The notes: generated by a model from the sequence alone, not told the origin. DNA of 64,000 nucleotides from Streptomyces eurythermus (GCF_014649115.1 NZ_BMSK01000005.1:186001-250000), one strand, 5' to 3'; numbered from the stretch's first letter, positions 1-8,675 are shown. Translations and numbers: made by a program.

Positions 1-483
1 ATCGCGGTTCCCGATGTCACCGGCAAGTCCTGTGACGAGGCGAAGGCCACGCTCCAGGCGCAGGGTCTGGTGCCGAGCTGCACCGAATCCCCGGTCAGCG
101 ACCCCGCCCAGGACGGCAAGGTGCAGAACACCAACCCGGCGGCGGGCCAGCAGGTCGTCAAGAACACCAATGTGGTGATCAACGTCGGCAAGGCCCAGCA
201 GCAGCAGTCGTCGGTGCCGGGTGTCGTCGGCCGGCGGGTGAAGGAGGCCCGGCAGATGCTTCAGCAGGCCGGCTTCAACAACATCCAGTTCGCGCCCGGC
301 AGCCCCGGTGACGACAACGCGCTCGTCACCCAGCAGGACCCGCAGCCGAACAGCCAGGCCGACCCGAACGGCACGACGGTCACCCTGACCACGGTCGCGT
401 TCGGCCGGGGCAACGACAACGGCAACGGCAACCACGACGATGGCAACGGGACGGACTTCTTCGGCGGCGGCTGGGGCAACTGA
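1..483 (+). CDS. pknB: PASTA-domain Ser/Thr protein kinase, C-terminal end (partial)
   Basis: The reading frame is already open at the first base, so the kinase and membrane domains lie outside the window. What remains is extracellular: one PASTA repeat ending near residue 60 of the fragment, then a second beginning at VPGVVGRRV, followed by an Asn/Gly/Asp-rich tail. PASTA repeats bind muropeptides or lipid II and couple cell-wall status to the intracellular kinase. Position beside class E sortases, pabA and crgA is the usual Streptomyces arrangement for PknB. The gene converges on the sortase gene, with a strong hairpin between them. The symbol rests on PASTA repeats plus context, because the kinase domain cannot be seen. 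Confidence 0.85.
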   Translation: MAVPDVTGKSCDEAKATLQAQGLVPSCTESPVSDPAQDGKVQNTNPAAGQQVVKNTNVVINVGKAQQQQSSVPGVVGRRVKEARQMLQQAGFNNIQFAPGSPGDDNALVTQQDPQPNSQADPNGTTVTLTTVAFGRGNDNGNGNHDDGNGTDFFGGGWGN

Positions 484-497
484 CCTCCCCCGCCTCC

Positions 498-532
498 GCG
501 TGGCCCCGCCGGGATGCCCGGCGGGGCCACGC
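498..532. terminator. Bidirectional terminator hairpin between pknB and sortase
   Basis: A perfect 16-bp inverted repeat (arms 498-513 and 517-532) with a 3-base loop lies 15 bp after the pknB stop and 18 bp before the stop of the converging sortase gene. Its symmetry suits termination from both sides. Confidence 0.75.
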
Positions 533-549
533 GCCGTTCCGGGCCGGTG

Positions 550-1302
550 TCAGCGCAGTTCCGCCGGCGGGGTGCGCTCGCTGTCGACCTTCTGCGTCCG
601 GACCAGTTCGCCCCAGACCACATAGCGGTGGCGGGAGGTGTAGACCGGGGTGCAGGTCGTCAGGGTGATGTAGTGGCCGGGCTTCTTCCGGCCGGATCCG
701 CCGGGGACCGCGGTGAGGACCTTGACGTTGTACTTCGAGGTCTCGGGGAGGATCGAGTAGACCTTGTAGACGTACCACTCGTCCCGGGTCTCGAAGACGA
801 TCGGGTCGCCCTTCTCCAGCTTGTCGATGTTGTGGAACTTCGCGCCGTGGCCGTCCCGGTGGGCGGCGAGGGTGAAGTTGCCGGTCTTGCCGGAGGTGGG
901 CAGCGTCGCCTTGACCGGCTGCGTGTAGTAGCCGGCCACGCCGTCGTTGAGGACGTCCGTGCCGGTGCCCTTCTCGACCAGCACCTCGCCGTTGTGCATC
1001 GCCGGCACGTGCAGGAAGCCGATGCCGTCACCGGTGTCGAGCGCGCCCGGGCCCGAATCCTTCTGCCGCGCCCAGTGCTCGCGGACCTTGTCGGCCTTCT
1101 GGTCCGCCTTGCGGTCCGCTATCACGTTCGTCCACCACAGCGAGTAGGCGACGAACAGGCCGAGCAGCACGCCCGCCGTGATGAGGAGTTCACCGAAGAC
1201 GCTGACCGCCAGGGCGATCCGGCCGGGGCGCCGGCGGCGCGGGGCCGGGTCCGGTCCGGGCGCGTCCGTGGTCTCTTCGGTCTCGTCGGCGGTCGCTGCC
1301 AC
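550..1302 (-). CDS. Class E sortase (250 aa)
   Basis: A membrane transpeptidase that would cleave a C-terminal sorting signal and link surface proteins to peptidoglycan. A cytoplasmic N-terminus rich in acidic residues and prolines is followed by one membrane helix (about residues 30-50) and the extracellular sortase fold. The catalytic triad is visible: His in LAAHRDGHG, Cys in TLTTCTP, Arg in SRHRYVVWG. Translation starts at GTG 1302. The gene lies 27 bp downstream of a second sortase and is probably cotranscribed with it. In S. coelicolor two tandem class E sortases at this position attach long chaplins; that role is inferred here from synteny. Confidence 0.92.
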   Translation of the reverse strand: MAATADETEETTDAPGPDPAPRRRRPGRIALAVSVFGELLITAGVLLGLFVAYSLWWTNVIADRKADQKADKVREHWARQKDSGPGALDTGDGIGFLHVPAMHNGEVLVEKGTGTDVLNDGVAGYYTQPVKATLPTSGKTGNFTLAAHRDGHGAKFHNIDKLEKGDPIVFETRDEWYVYKVYSILPETSKYNVKVLTAVPGGSGRKKPGHYITLTTCTPVYTSRHRYVVWGELVRTQKVDSERTPPAELR

Positions 1303-1329
1303 AGTTCCTCTGCCCCTACTCGGTGAGCC

Positions 1330-3189
1330 CTACTCGATGAGCGCGTCCGGCTTGCCCTTGGCGCGCGGGCGTTCCTGGACCATCTTGCCCCAGACGATCA
1401 GCCGGTACTTGCTGGTGAACTCCGGGGTGCACGTGGTGAGGGTGATGTAGCGGCCGGGGCGGGTGAAGCCGGAGCCCGGCGGGACGGGGTCCAGCACGCT
1501 GACGTTGGACGGCGAGGTCACCGGGAGCGAGGAGGTGACCTGGTACACGAAGTAGGTGTCCTGTGTCTCGACCACGACCGCGTCGCCCGGCGAGAGCCGG
1601 TTGATGTACCGGAACGGCTCGCCGTGCGTGTTGCGGTGCGCCGCGAGGCCGAAGTTGCCGGTCTTGTCCTGGGGCATCGCCGTCTTCAGCGGGGCCTCGC
1701 CGTAGTGGCCGACCATGCCCTTGTCGAGCACCCGTTTGTTGCTGATCCCCTCCGCGATGGGGGCGACCACGTCCAGCTTGGGGATGTGCAGGATGGCGAA
1801 GCCCTGGCCCGGCTCGAAGACGCCCGGGCTGCGCTTGCCGCTGGCCCAGTCGTCCTGGAGCCGGTGGGTGGCGCTGCCGGCCTGCGCGTGCGCGCGGACG
1901 TTGGTCCACCACAGCTGGTAGGTGACGAACAGCAGCATCAGCACGCCGGTGGTGATGAACAGTTCGCCGATGGCCCGGCTCGCCAGGGTCGCCGGGCCGG
2001 GCTTGCGCAGCCGGGCCTGGCGCCGGGCCTCGACCCGGGTCAGGGGGCGCTGCGGGTCCCGTTCGGCGGGGGGCGGCGTGGCCGTCCGGGGGGCGGCACC
2101 GGTCCGGCGCCCGCCACGCCGCTTGGCGGCCTTCCTGCGGGCCGCACGGCCGCCCGGTGTGACGGGGGAGGCGGCAGGGGCCGAGGAGGCCGCAGAGGCG
2201 CCCACGGACTCCCCCGCCCGGCCCGGCACCACCCGCAGCGCCATCGTCTCGTCGTCGACGGGCGGGAACGAGGCCGCCGGGGGTTCGTCCGTGATCCGGG
2301 GCATCGGGGCGGTACGGGGCTCCCCGGGCACCCGAAGACCCGGCGCGCCCGCGCGATCGGCGGACGCCGGGGCCTGCGGCGCCCTCCCGGACTCCTCCGT
2401 CACCCGGGGCAACGGAGCCGTCAGAGGGTCCTCCACGACCCGGGGCAGCGGGGTGGTCGAGGGTTGCCCGGCCACCCGCCGGCCCGGCGCGCTCCCGTGG
2501 CCGGCGGACGCCGGGGGCCGCGGCGCCCTCCAGGGCTCCTCGGTCGCCCGGGGCGGCCGCGCGGTACGCGGCTCGTCCGTGATCCGGGGCATGGGTGCGG
2601 TCAGGGCGTCCTCGGTCGCCCGGGGGCTCGGCGCGCTCCCGTGGCCGGGGGCCGCCGGGGGCTGTGGCGCTCTTCGGGGTTCTCCGGTCACCCGGGGCAA
2701 CGGTGCCGTCAAGGACTCCTCCACGACCCGGGGCAGCGGGGCGGTACGGGGCTCCCCGGGCACCCGAAGACCCGACGCGCCCGCGCGATCGGCGGACGCC
2801 GGGGCCTGCGGCGCCCTCCCGGTCTCCCCCGTCACCCGGGGCAACGGAGCCGTCAGAGGGTCCTCCACGATCCGGGGCAGCGGGGTGGTCGGGGGTTGCC
2901 CGGTCGCCCGCCGGCCCGGCGCGCTGCCGTGGCCGGCGGTCGTCGGGGGCTGCGGCGCCCTCCGGGGTTCCTCGGTCGCCTGGGGCGGCCGCGCGGTACG
3001 CGGCTCGTCCGTGTCCCGGGGCGGCCGCGCCGTCCGGGCGTCGTCCGTCAGGGGGGGCAGGGGGGCCGTCGGCGGGTCGGCGGGCTGCCCGGCGGGGCGG
3101 CCGCTCGGGCGCGGCCGCGCACCGGCGGAGGGCTCGTACGGGCTGCCGCCGCCGTACACGTCCTCGCGCTCGGGGCGCAGCGCGGTCAC
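1330..3189 (-). CDS. Class E sortase with long repetitive cytoplasmic N-terminus (619 aa)
   Basis: The C-terminal 230 residues form a normal class E sortase: a membrane helix (ELFITTGVLMLLFVTYQLW), then His in LAAHRNTHG, Cys in TLTTCTP and Arg in SKYRLIVWG. The first 380 or so residues are a Pro/Ala/Arg/Glu-rich tail made of degenerate units of the type TAPLPRVxE, far longer than the 30-80 residue tails usual in this family. By topology the tail stays in the cytoplasm and might act as a tether or protein-interaction region; that is inference. The GTG start at 3189 overlaps the pabA stop (GTGA), implying translational coupling with pabA. It is followed by the shorter sortase gene. Confidence 0.9.
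   Translation of the reverse strand: MTALRPEREDVYGGGSPYEPSAGARPRPSGRPAGQPADPPTAPLPPLTDDARTARPPRDTDEPRTARPPQATEEPRRAPQPPTTAGHGSAPGRRATGQPPTTPLPRIVEDPLTAPLPRVTGETGRAPQAPASADRAGASGLRVPGEPRTAPLPRVVEESLTAPLPRVTGEPRRAPQPPAAPGHGSAPSPRATEDALTAPMPRITDEPRTARPPRATEEPWRAPRPPASAGHGSAPGRRVAGQPSTTPLPRVVEDPLTAPLPRVTEESGRAPQAPASADRAGAPGLRVPGEPRTAPMPRITDEPPAASFPPVDDETMALRVVPGRAGESVGASAASSAPAASPVTPGGRAARRKAAKRRGGRRTGAAPRTATPPPAERDPQRPLTRVEARRQARLRKPGPATLASRAIGELFITTGVLMLLFVTYQLWWTNVRAHAQAGSATHRLQDDWASGKRSPGVFEPGQGFAILHIPKLDVVAPIAEGISNKRVLDKGMVGHYGEAPLKTAMPQDKTGNFGLAAHRNTHGEPFRYINRLSPGDAVVVETQDTYFVYQVTSSLPVTSPSNVSVLDPVPPGSGFTRPGRYITLTTCTPEFTSKYRLIVWGKMVQERPRAKGKPDALIE
2280..3050 (-). repeat. In-frame tandem duplication in the sortase tail
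   Basis: Bases from about 2321 to 2520 recur nearly identically from 2753 to 2952. The offset is 432 bp, exactly 144 codons, so the frame is kept. Smaller units containing ccccggggcaacgg-like and ggtcctccacga-like blocks repeat inside each copy. The region encodes the low-complexity cytoplasmic tail of the second sortase and would be prone to length change by slippage or recombination. Confidence 0.85.
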
Positions 3190-3824
3190 GCCGAGGCCCT
3201 GCCCACCACCGGGGCGAGCCCCGCCGACCGCGCCACGGCCTCGTGGTCACCGCACTCCGCGAGCCAGTTGGCCAGCATCCGGTGACCGTGCTCGGTCAGC
3301 ACCGACTCGGGGTGGAACTGCACGCCCTCGACACGGTGTTCCCGGTGCCGCAGGCCCATGATGATGCCGTCCTGGGTGCGGGCGGTCACCTCCAGCTCGG
3401 CCGGGACCGTGGCAGGCTCGGCGGCCAGGGAGTGGTAGCGGGTCGCCGTGAAGGGGCTGGGCAGCCCGGCGAAGACGCCCTTGCCCTCGTGCTCGACCAG
3501 CGAGGTCTTGCCGTGCAGCAGCTCGGGCGCCCGGTCGACCACGCCGCCGTAGGCCACCTGCATCGACTGCATGCCGAGGCACACCCCGAAGACCGGCACG
3601 CCGGTGGCCGCGCAGTGCCGGACCATGTCCACGCACACGCCCGCCTCCTCGGGCGTCCCGGGCCCGGGGGAGAGCAGCACGCCGTCGAAGCCGTCCTGCG
3701 CGTGCGAGGTCGTCACCTCGTCGTTGCGCAGCACCTCGCACTCCGCGCCCAGCTGGTACAGGTACTGCACGAGGTTGAAGACGAAGCTGTCGTAGTTGTC
3801 GACGACGAGAATCCGCGCACTCAC
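3186..3824 (-). CDS. pabA: Aminodeoxychorismate/anthranilate synthase glutamine amidotransferase subunit (212 aa)
   Basis: A class I glutamine amidotransferase that supplies ammonia to the chorismate-binding partner (PabB or TrpE) for folate or tryptophan synthesis. The sequence opens with ILVVDNYDSFVFNLVQYL, shows the nucleophile Cys in GVCLGMQ, the oxyanion segment SPGPGTPEE, and the catalytic His-Pro-Glu in VQFHPES. The GTG start at 3824 overlaps the stop of the small upstream membrane-protein gene; a longer in-frame start at 3872 would overlap that gene and is disfavoured. No pabB or trpE is nearby, so PabA and TrpG roles cannot be separated; many actinobacteria use one subunit for both. 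Confidence 0.92.
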   Translation of the reverse strand: MSARILVVDNYDSFVFNLVQYLYQLGAECEVLRNDEVTTSHAQDGFDGVLLSPGPGTPEEAGVCVDMVRHCAATGVPVFGVCLGMQSMQVAYGGVVDRAPELLHGKTSLVEHEGKGVFAGLPSPFTATRYHSLAAEPATVPAELEVTARTQDGIIMGLRHREHRVEGVQFHPESVLTEHGHRMLANWLAECGDHEAVARSAGLAPVVGRASA

Positions 3825-3982
3825 TGGTTGTCCACCGTCACATCGTTGAAGGGCAGCAGTGGCTCGGCCCACGGGAAGACGTACTGGAAGAGGACGTAGA
3901 CCACGGCCAGGATCAGTACGAGCGAGATGAGCGCCTTCACCCAGGCGTTCCCCGGCAGATGCCGCCAGATCCAGCCGTACAT
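3821..3982 (-). CDS. Small single-pass membrane protein (53 aa)
   Basis: An ATG at 3982 opens a frame of 53 codons ending at a TGA shared with the GTG start of pabA. The product begins MYGWIWRHLPGNAWVKAL and has one strongly hydrophobic helix (about residues 18-40), then a short acidic tail. The four-base overlap with pabA and the position between the sortase/DUF881 group and pabA support a real, translationally coupled gene. I do not recognise a function; small proteins of this type occur at this locus in Streptomyces. Confidence 0.75.
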   Translation of the reverse strand: MYGWIWRHLPGNAWVKALISLVLILAVVYVLFQYVFPWAEPLLPFNDVTVDNQ

Positions 3983-4035
3983 GCCGTCCCTTCCGTATCC
4001 CCTACGGCACCAGACCCACGCCGTACGTCACCAGA

Positions 4036-4710
4036 CTAGCGGCGCAGGGCCTCCGGCCGGCCGTTGTCCACAGGCTGGGTGGCATCGAGATGCGCCCACA
4101 CGATCAGCCGGTGGCTGTGGCCCCACTCCGGGTCGCACGTCGTGAGGGTCAGATAGCGGCCGGGGCGGGCGTACCCGGGCCCGCGCGGCACGGGATCGAT
4201 CACCGCGACGTCCGTCGGCACGGTCCGGTACGGCCCTTTGTCGATCCGGTACGTGTACCAGGTGGTCCCGTCGGTCAGCACCACGGCGTCGCCGGGGCGC
4301 AGCCGCGGGAAGTCCTTGAAGGGGTCGCCGTAGGTGCGCCGGTGGCCGGCGACCGCGAAGTTGCCGGTCCGGCCGGGCCGGGCGGTGCCCGCGTAGTGGC
4401 CGAGGCCCTTCTTCAGGGTGCCGGTGCCGGTGCCCTCCAGGACCGGCTTGTGCCAGGTGGCGCCGAGGCGCGGGATGTACATGACGGCGAAGGGCTCGCC
4501 GGGTGCGTAGGCCTTCGGCGGCTCCGCTTCCGCCGCGGGCCGCGCCCGGCCGCTCGCCCCTGACCACTCGGCGTGCAGCCGGTCGATCTGGTCGTTCATC
4601 GCGCCCTCGGCCCGGACGCCCGTCCAGAACAGGACGTAGCCGACGAAGAGCACGATCAGGGCGCCGGCGGTGATGCACAGTTCGCTGAGGCTTCTGACGA
4701 TCACGCGCAC
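4036..4710 (-). CDS. Class E sortase (224 aa)
   Basis: A third sortase in the same cluster. One N-terminal membrane helix (about residues 8-30) is followed by the catalytic fold: His in VAGHRRTYG, Cys in TLTTCDP, Arg in HSHRLIVWAHL. It lacks the long cytoplasmic tail of its neighbour. It is likely cotranscribed from the DUF881 gene 21 bp upstream. Alternative GTG starts at 4710 and 4704 differ by only two residues. A third class E sortase suggests a different substrate set or specialised timing, which is inference. Confidence 0.9.
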   Translation of the reverse strand: MRVIVRSLSELCITAGALIVLFVGYVLFWTGVRAEGAMNDQIDRLHAEWSGASGRARPAAEAEPPKAYAPGEPFAVMYIPRLGATWHKPVLEGTGTGTLKKGLGHYAGTARPGRTGNFAVAGHRRTYGDPFKDFPRLRPGDAVVLTDGTTWYTYRIDKGPYRTVPTDVAVIDPVPRGPGYARPGRYLTLTTCDPEWGHSHRLIVWAHLDATQPVDNGRPEALRR

Positions 4711-4731
4711 CGGCGGCTCCCGGACGGACGG

Positions 4732-5520
4732 CTACCCCACTGGCTTCGCGTAGTGCAGGTCCACTGTGCCGGAGTAGCCGGGAAGAGTCACCGTGCCGTC
4801 GTCGGTGACTTTCCAGCCGAGGCCGTAGACGTTGACGTAGACCATGTAGGTCTGGATCGCCCTGCTGTCCGCGAGGGCCTGCTTGAGCCGGTCCGGGTCG
4901 CCGACCGCCGTGATCTTGTACGGGGGCGAGTAGACGCGGCCCTGGAGGATCAGGGTGTTGCCGACGCAGCGCACCGCGCTGGTGGAGATCAGCCGCTGGT
5001 CCATGACCTTGATGCCCTTGGCGCCGCCCTGCCACAGCGCGTTCACCACGGCCTGGAGGTCCTGCTGGTGGATGACCAGGTAGTCGGGCTGCGGCTCGGG
5101 ATAGCCGGGGAGCTTGGCGGTGGCGTCGGGCGGGGCGTCGTTCAGGGTGACGGTGACGGCCTTGCCGGTCAGTTCCTGGGTGCCCGCGCTCTTCTCCAGC
5201 CCGCTGAGCTTGTCGTCCTCGGCCTTGGTGCTGCCGTCGTCGCTCTCGGCCAGCGACTCCACGCTGTCGCGCAGGGTGGCGTTGGACTCGTCCAGCCCCT
5301 TGTTCTTGCGGCTGCGCTCCTGGATCAGGTCGGACAGCTTCAGCAGGGAGGCGTCCTGGCGGATGTCGGTGCCCTTGGCCGTGTCGAAGCTGGTGAAGAA
5401 GATCAGTCCGGCGAGGGCGAAGACGGCCGCCGTGAGGATCCGCACCGGTCGGGGGCGCGGCCTGCGGGCGGGGCCGGAGCCCGTTGCTCCCGTCCCGGGG
5501 GAGTCGGCAGAATTGCTCAA
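4732..5520 (-). CDS. DUF881 family membrane protein (262 aa)
   Basis: The protein has a short basic N-terminus, one membrane helix (about residues 28-44), a coiled-coil-prone charged stretch (residues 60-110) and a C-terminal DUF881 domain. Diagnostic segments include [14 protein letters not shown] and [15 protein letters not shown]881 proteins sit in division and sporulation gene clusters of actinobacteria and Firmicutes; their biochemical role is not settled. The start appears to be TTG at 5520, with AAGGAG and AAGGG upstream. The gene diverges from crgA. Confidence 0.85.
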   Translation of the reverse strand: MSNSADSPGTGATGSGPARRPRPRPVRILTAAVFALAGLIFFTSFDTAKGTDIRQDASLLKLSDLIQERSRKNKGLDESNATLRDSVESLAESDDGSTKAEDDKLSGLEKSAGTQELTGKAVTVTLNDAPPDATAKLPGYPEPQPDYLVIHQQDLQAVVNALWQGGAKGIKVMDQRLISTSAVRCVGNTLILQGRVYSPPYKITAVGDPDRLKQALADSRAIQTYMVYVNVYGLGWKVTDDGTVTLPGYSGTVDLHYAKPVG

Positions 5521-5672
5521 CGTACCCTTATCTCCTTCGGCGCCACGGAAGCACTACGCTAACGGACGCCCGGGGGAGCACACAGAGTCGTCATGTTGGC
5601 CCCTTGTACGCTGCCCCGAGCCCGACCCAGTTCCCTGCGCGGCCACGCAGCGCATCGACAGGAGAGACCCTC

Positions 5673-5927
5673 GTGCCGAAGTCACGTATCCGCAAGAAGG
5701 CCGACTTCACGCCGCCGCCGGCGAAGCAGGCGCAGGCGATCAGGCTGACCAATCGGGCCTGGGTCGCACCGGTCATGCTGGCCATGTTCCTGATCGGCCT
5801 GGCCTGGATCGTCGTCTTCTATGTGACGGACGGCTCGCTGCCCGTCGACAGCCTGGACAACTGGAACATCGTGGTCGGCTTCGGCTTCATCGCCGCCGGG
5901 TTCGGTGTCTCCACGCAGTGGAAGTAG
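5673..5927 (+). CDS. crgA: Cell division protein CrgA (84 aa)
   Basis: CrgA is a small actinobacterial membrane protein that coordinates FtsZ-ring behaviour and septal peptidoglycan synthesis during sporulation septation. The product begins [16 protein letters not shown], then has two membrane helices (about residues 32-52 and 65-80) and ends WK. The GTG start at 5673 is preceded by AGGAGAG; upstream starts would add an unconserved leader. Length matches the family. It is transcribed away from the DUF881/sortase operon. Confidence 0.95.
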   Translation: MPKSRIRKKADFTPPPAKQAQAIRLTNRAWVAPVMLAMFLIGLAWIVVFYVTDGSLPVDSLDNWNIVVGFGFIAAGFGVSTQWK

Positions 5928-5971
5928 CCCCGCGGCGGTGGTCGTAGCCCCGCGCACAGCTCTGCCCAGGG

Positions 5972-6185
5972 TTATCCACTGAGTTATCCACAGCCGTTGT
6001 CCACAGTGGGGAAAAAGAACGACGATCTGTGGATAACCTGCCGGATGTTGACGCCGGTGTGACTGGTCCAACATCCCCCAGACATCTGTTCGCCCCCTGC
6101 CCCACCTGCGGAAACACATCCGAGCGGCAGGGGGCACAGCTGTGCCCGCACGGTGTGCACAAGATCGGGCACAAGCTGTGGACAA
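5972..6185. promoter_or_regulatory. Cluster of DnaA-box-like sites outside oriC
   Basis: Within 214 bp of the convergent crgA/rhomboid intergenic region I read TTATCCACT (5972-5980), TTATCCACA (5984-5992), TTGTCCACA (5997-6005), TGTGGATAA (6028-6036) and TGTGGACAA (6177-6185). Four match TTRTCCACA perfectly in one orientation or the other; the first has one mismatch. The first four are packed in 65 bp. DnaA-box clusters outside oriC that titrate DnaA are known in Streptomyces coelicolor and, as datA, in E. coli; that function is inferred here. Confidence 0.7.
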
Positions 6186-6216
6186 CGGTTCGGGGACAGC
6201 GTGTTCCCCAGCCCGG

Positions 6217-7104
6217 TCAGGTGAGCTGGGCGGTCCTGATCAACGCGAGCGCCAGGGCCAGCGCCAGGACCACGGCACAGGTGCCGTACTGCACCAGCGC
6301 CCGCCGCTCGCGCGGGGCGTGCACCATCGCGTACCCGGTGACGACACCGGCGACGAGTCCGCCGATGTGCGCCTGCCAGGCGATGTGCAGGGACCCGTTG
6401 AAGGTGAAGATCAGGTTGATCACCAGCAGTGCGATGACCGGCCGCATGTCGTAGTTGAGCCGGCGCATCAGCACGGCGGTCGCGCCGAAGAGGCCGTACA
6501 GCGCGCCCGAGGCACCGAGCGAGGCGGCCGCCGGATCGGCGAGCAGATAGGTCAGCGCGCCGCCGGCCAGTCCGGAGACGAGGTACACCGCCAGATAGCG
6601 GGCCCGGCCGAGGGCCGCCTCCAGCGGGCCACCGACCCACCACAGGCTGAGCATGTTGAAGCCGATGTGCCAGTACTGCTCGTGCGCGAACATCGACGAC
6701 ACGAAGCGGTACCACTCGCCGCCGGCCACGCCCGACGTCGGCGTGAAGGGCTTCTCGGGCAGGCCGCCGTAGAGCACGACGTCGTACAGGAACGAGGGAT
6801 CGGCCTTGATCGCGACGAACATCGCGAGGTTGATCCCGATCAGGATCTTCGTGAGCAGCCGGGGGTCGGCCGTGACCGTGCCGCCGGCGAGCGTGCGCGG
6901 GCGGGACGCCTGCGGGGCGGGGCCCTCGCCGGCGCCGCCGCGGACGCAGTCCGGGCACTGGAAGCCGACCGAGGCGCTGACCATGCACTCGGGGCAGATG
7001 GGGCGTTCACAGCGGGTGCAGCGCACGCCGGTCTCGCGGTCCGGGTGCCGGTAGCACCCGGGCGCGCTGTGGGCGTCCTGCGCGCTCCCTGCGGCCTGCT
7101 CCAT
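6217..7104 (-). CDS. Rhomboid family intramembrane serine protease (295 aa)
   Basis: An intramembrane protease with a Ser-His dyad. An N-terminal zinc-binding-like segment of about 55 residues (CYRHPDRETGVRCTRCERPICPEC, read as Cys/His pairs) precedes six or more membrane helices. The catalytic Ser is in GASGALYGLFG and the His in the helix WQAHIGGLVAG. The conserved membrane-entry motif FNMLSLWWVGGPLE is also present. Fusion of a B-box/zinc-ribbon-like head to a rhomboid domain is common in actinobacteria. The substrate is unknown. Confidence 0.9.
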   Translation of the reverse strand: MEQAAGSAQDAHSAPGCYRHPDRETGVRCTRCERPICPECMVSASVGFQCPDCVRGGAGEGPAPQASRPRTLAGGTVTADPRLLTKILIGINLAMFVAIKADPSFLYDVVLYGGLPEKPFTPTSGVAGGEWYRFVSSMFAHEQYWHIGFNMLSLWWVGGPLEAALGRARYLAVYLVSGLAGGALTYLLADPAAASLGASGALYGLFGATAVLMRRLNYDMRPVIALLVINLIFTFNGSLHIAWQAHIGGLVAGVVTGYAMVHAPRERRALVQYGTCAVVLALALALALIRTAQLT

Positions 7105-7244
7105 CAGATCCCCTTGCTCGTCGTGTCCGTGTCCGAGGGCATCATCCTGCCCCCTTCATCCTTACGGACGAGCGCGCTGTCCGGTTCCCCGCGTTCCGCG
7201 CGTTCCCCGCGTTTCCCGGGCGAGCGGTCCGGGGCGGGCGCCGT

Positions 7245-7775
7245 TCACTCCTCGCGGGTCTCGATCAGCACCGTGCGGAGCACGACGTCGGCCAGCGGCC
7301 GGTCGTTGCGTCCGGTCGGCACGCGCGCGATGGCGTCCACGACCTTGCGGCCGGCCGGGGTGCTGACCTCGCCGAAGATGGTGCGCTTGCCGTTCAGCCA
7401 GGTGCTCGGGGTGACGGTGATGAAGAACTGCGAGCCGTTGGTGCCCGGGCCCGCGCTGGCCATCGCCATCAGGTACGGCGTGTCGAAGGCCAGGTCGGGG
7501 TGGCACTCGTCCTCGAAGCCGTAGCCGGGGCCGCCGAGGCCGTTGCCCAGGGGATCGCCGCCCTGGATCATGAAGCCGCCGATCACCGCGTGGAAGACCG
7601 TGCCGTCGTAGAGCGGGTCCCTGCTGCGCACGCCGGTGCCGGGATGGGTCCACTCGCGCTCGCCGCGCGCCAGTTCCACGAAGTTTCTGACCGTGACGGG
7701 CGCATGCAGCGGAAAGAGCCGGATCTCGATGTCACCGAGGGTGGTCTTCAGGGTGGCGTAGAGCTGCTCGGCCAC
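7245..7775 (-). CDS. Cyclophilin-type peptidyl-prolyl cis-trans isomerase (176 aa)
   Basis: A cytoplasmic cyclophilin that would speed prolyl isomerisation in folding proteins. The sequence begins MAEQLYATLKTTLGDIEIRL from GTG 7775 and contains FHAVIGGFMIQGGDP, MASAGPGTNGSQFFIT and TIFGEV, the core cyclophilin active-site blocks (Arg of the usual FHRV is replaced by Ala, giving FHAV). That Arg normally helps catalysis, so activity may be lower. Upstream in-frame codons as far as 8213 are not conserved-looking and overlap the divergent DUF5324 gene, so the internal GTG is preferred. Confidence 0.92.
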   Translation of the reverse strand: MAEQLYATLKTTLGDIEIRLFPLHAPVTVRNFVELARGEREWTHPGTGVRSRDPLYDGTVFHAVIGGFMIQGGDPLGNGLGGPGYGFEDECHPDLAFDTPYLMAMASAGPGTNGSQFFITVTPSTWLNGKRTIFGEVSTPAGRKVVDAIARVPTGRNDRPLADVVLRTVLIETREE

Positions 7776-7985
7776 GGTCCGCCTTCCGTTGTCGTTCCGC
7801 CGCGGTGCTCCGATCCTTCCACGCTCCCGCCCGCCCGACGCCCGGCCGCCACCGCCCGGACCGCGCCGGGAAGAGCCGGCGGCACCCATATGCCCGCCCG
7901 CGCGTGCCGCACCGGCCCCGGGAAGGCATGATCCGTAAAAGGGTGGAAAGTCGAAATACCGTACGCCACCGAGGAGGAGGAACCC

Positions 7986-8675
7986 GTGACCCGCATTGAC
8001 AGCGTGCGCGCCGCGACCGGCTCGGCGAAGGACAGCGTGCTGCACGCCGCGGAAGTGGTGGCGCCTTACGCCGACACGGCCAAGGAGCGTGCCGCGTACT
8101 ACGCGCAGGAGGCACGCGTACGGCTGGCGCCCGTGGTGACGCAGGCCGCGGAGCAGGCCCGCGTGCAGTACGACGCCCGGCTCGCCCCCCGCCTGGAGCA
8201 GGCGCTCACCCATGTGCCGCCGAAGGTCGACCTCGCCGCCCAGGAGGCCGCCCTGCGCGCCCGCAAGGCGGCCCGGCAGGCCGCCCTGTACTCGCGTCCG
8301 AAGATCGAGCAGGCGGTGGCCGCGACCGCGCCCGTGCGCGACGAGGCCGCCGCGCGCGGTGCCGCCGCGATGGCCGCGCTGCGCGGCCAGGTCTCGGCCG
8401 AGGACGTCCAGAAGCTGCTCCGGCGCCAGGAGCGGCGGTCCCGGACCGGCCGGACCGTGAAGGTGTGCGCGGTGCTGACCGTCCTGGCGGGCGGCGCCTT
8501 CGCGGCCTGGAAGTGGTGGGACAAGCAGGCCAACCCGGACTGGCTGGTCGAGCCGCCCGCCGCCACCGAGGTCCCCGCCGACTCGCCCCGGATCGCCTCC
8601 GTGGACGGCACCGAGCCCGGCGAACTCGACCCCGAGGTGCAGGCCAAGCAGGCCGACCAGGAGGACGAACCCTAA
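7986..8675 (+). CDS. DUF5324 family membrane-anchored protein (229 aa)
   Basis: An Ala/Arg-rich, helix-forming protein with a membrane segment at about residues 155-175 (VCAVLTVLAGGAFAAWKWW) and an acidic C-terminal tail. The long N-terminal part is rich in Ala/Gln and may form coiled coil. The GTG start at 7986 is preceded by GAGGAGGAGG. Family and position next to the cyclophilin match Streptomyces core genes; function is unknown. It ends 17 bp before a strong terminator that separates it from the accessory region. Confidence 0.82.
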   Translation: MTRIDSVRAATGSAKDSVLHAAEVVAPYADTAKERAAYYAQEARVRLAPVVTQAAEQARVQYDARLAPRLEQALTHVPPKVDLAAQEAALRARKAARQAALYSRPKIEQAVAATAPVRDEAAARGAAAMAALRGQVSAEDVQKLLRRQERRSRTGRTVKVCAVLTVLAGGAFAAWKWWDKQANPDWLVEPPAATEVPADSPRIASVDGTEPGELDPEVQAKQADQEDEP

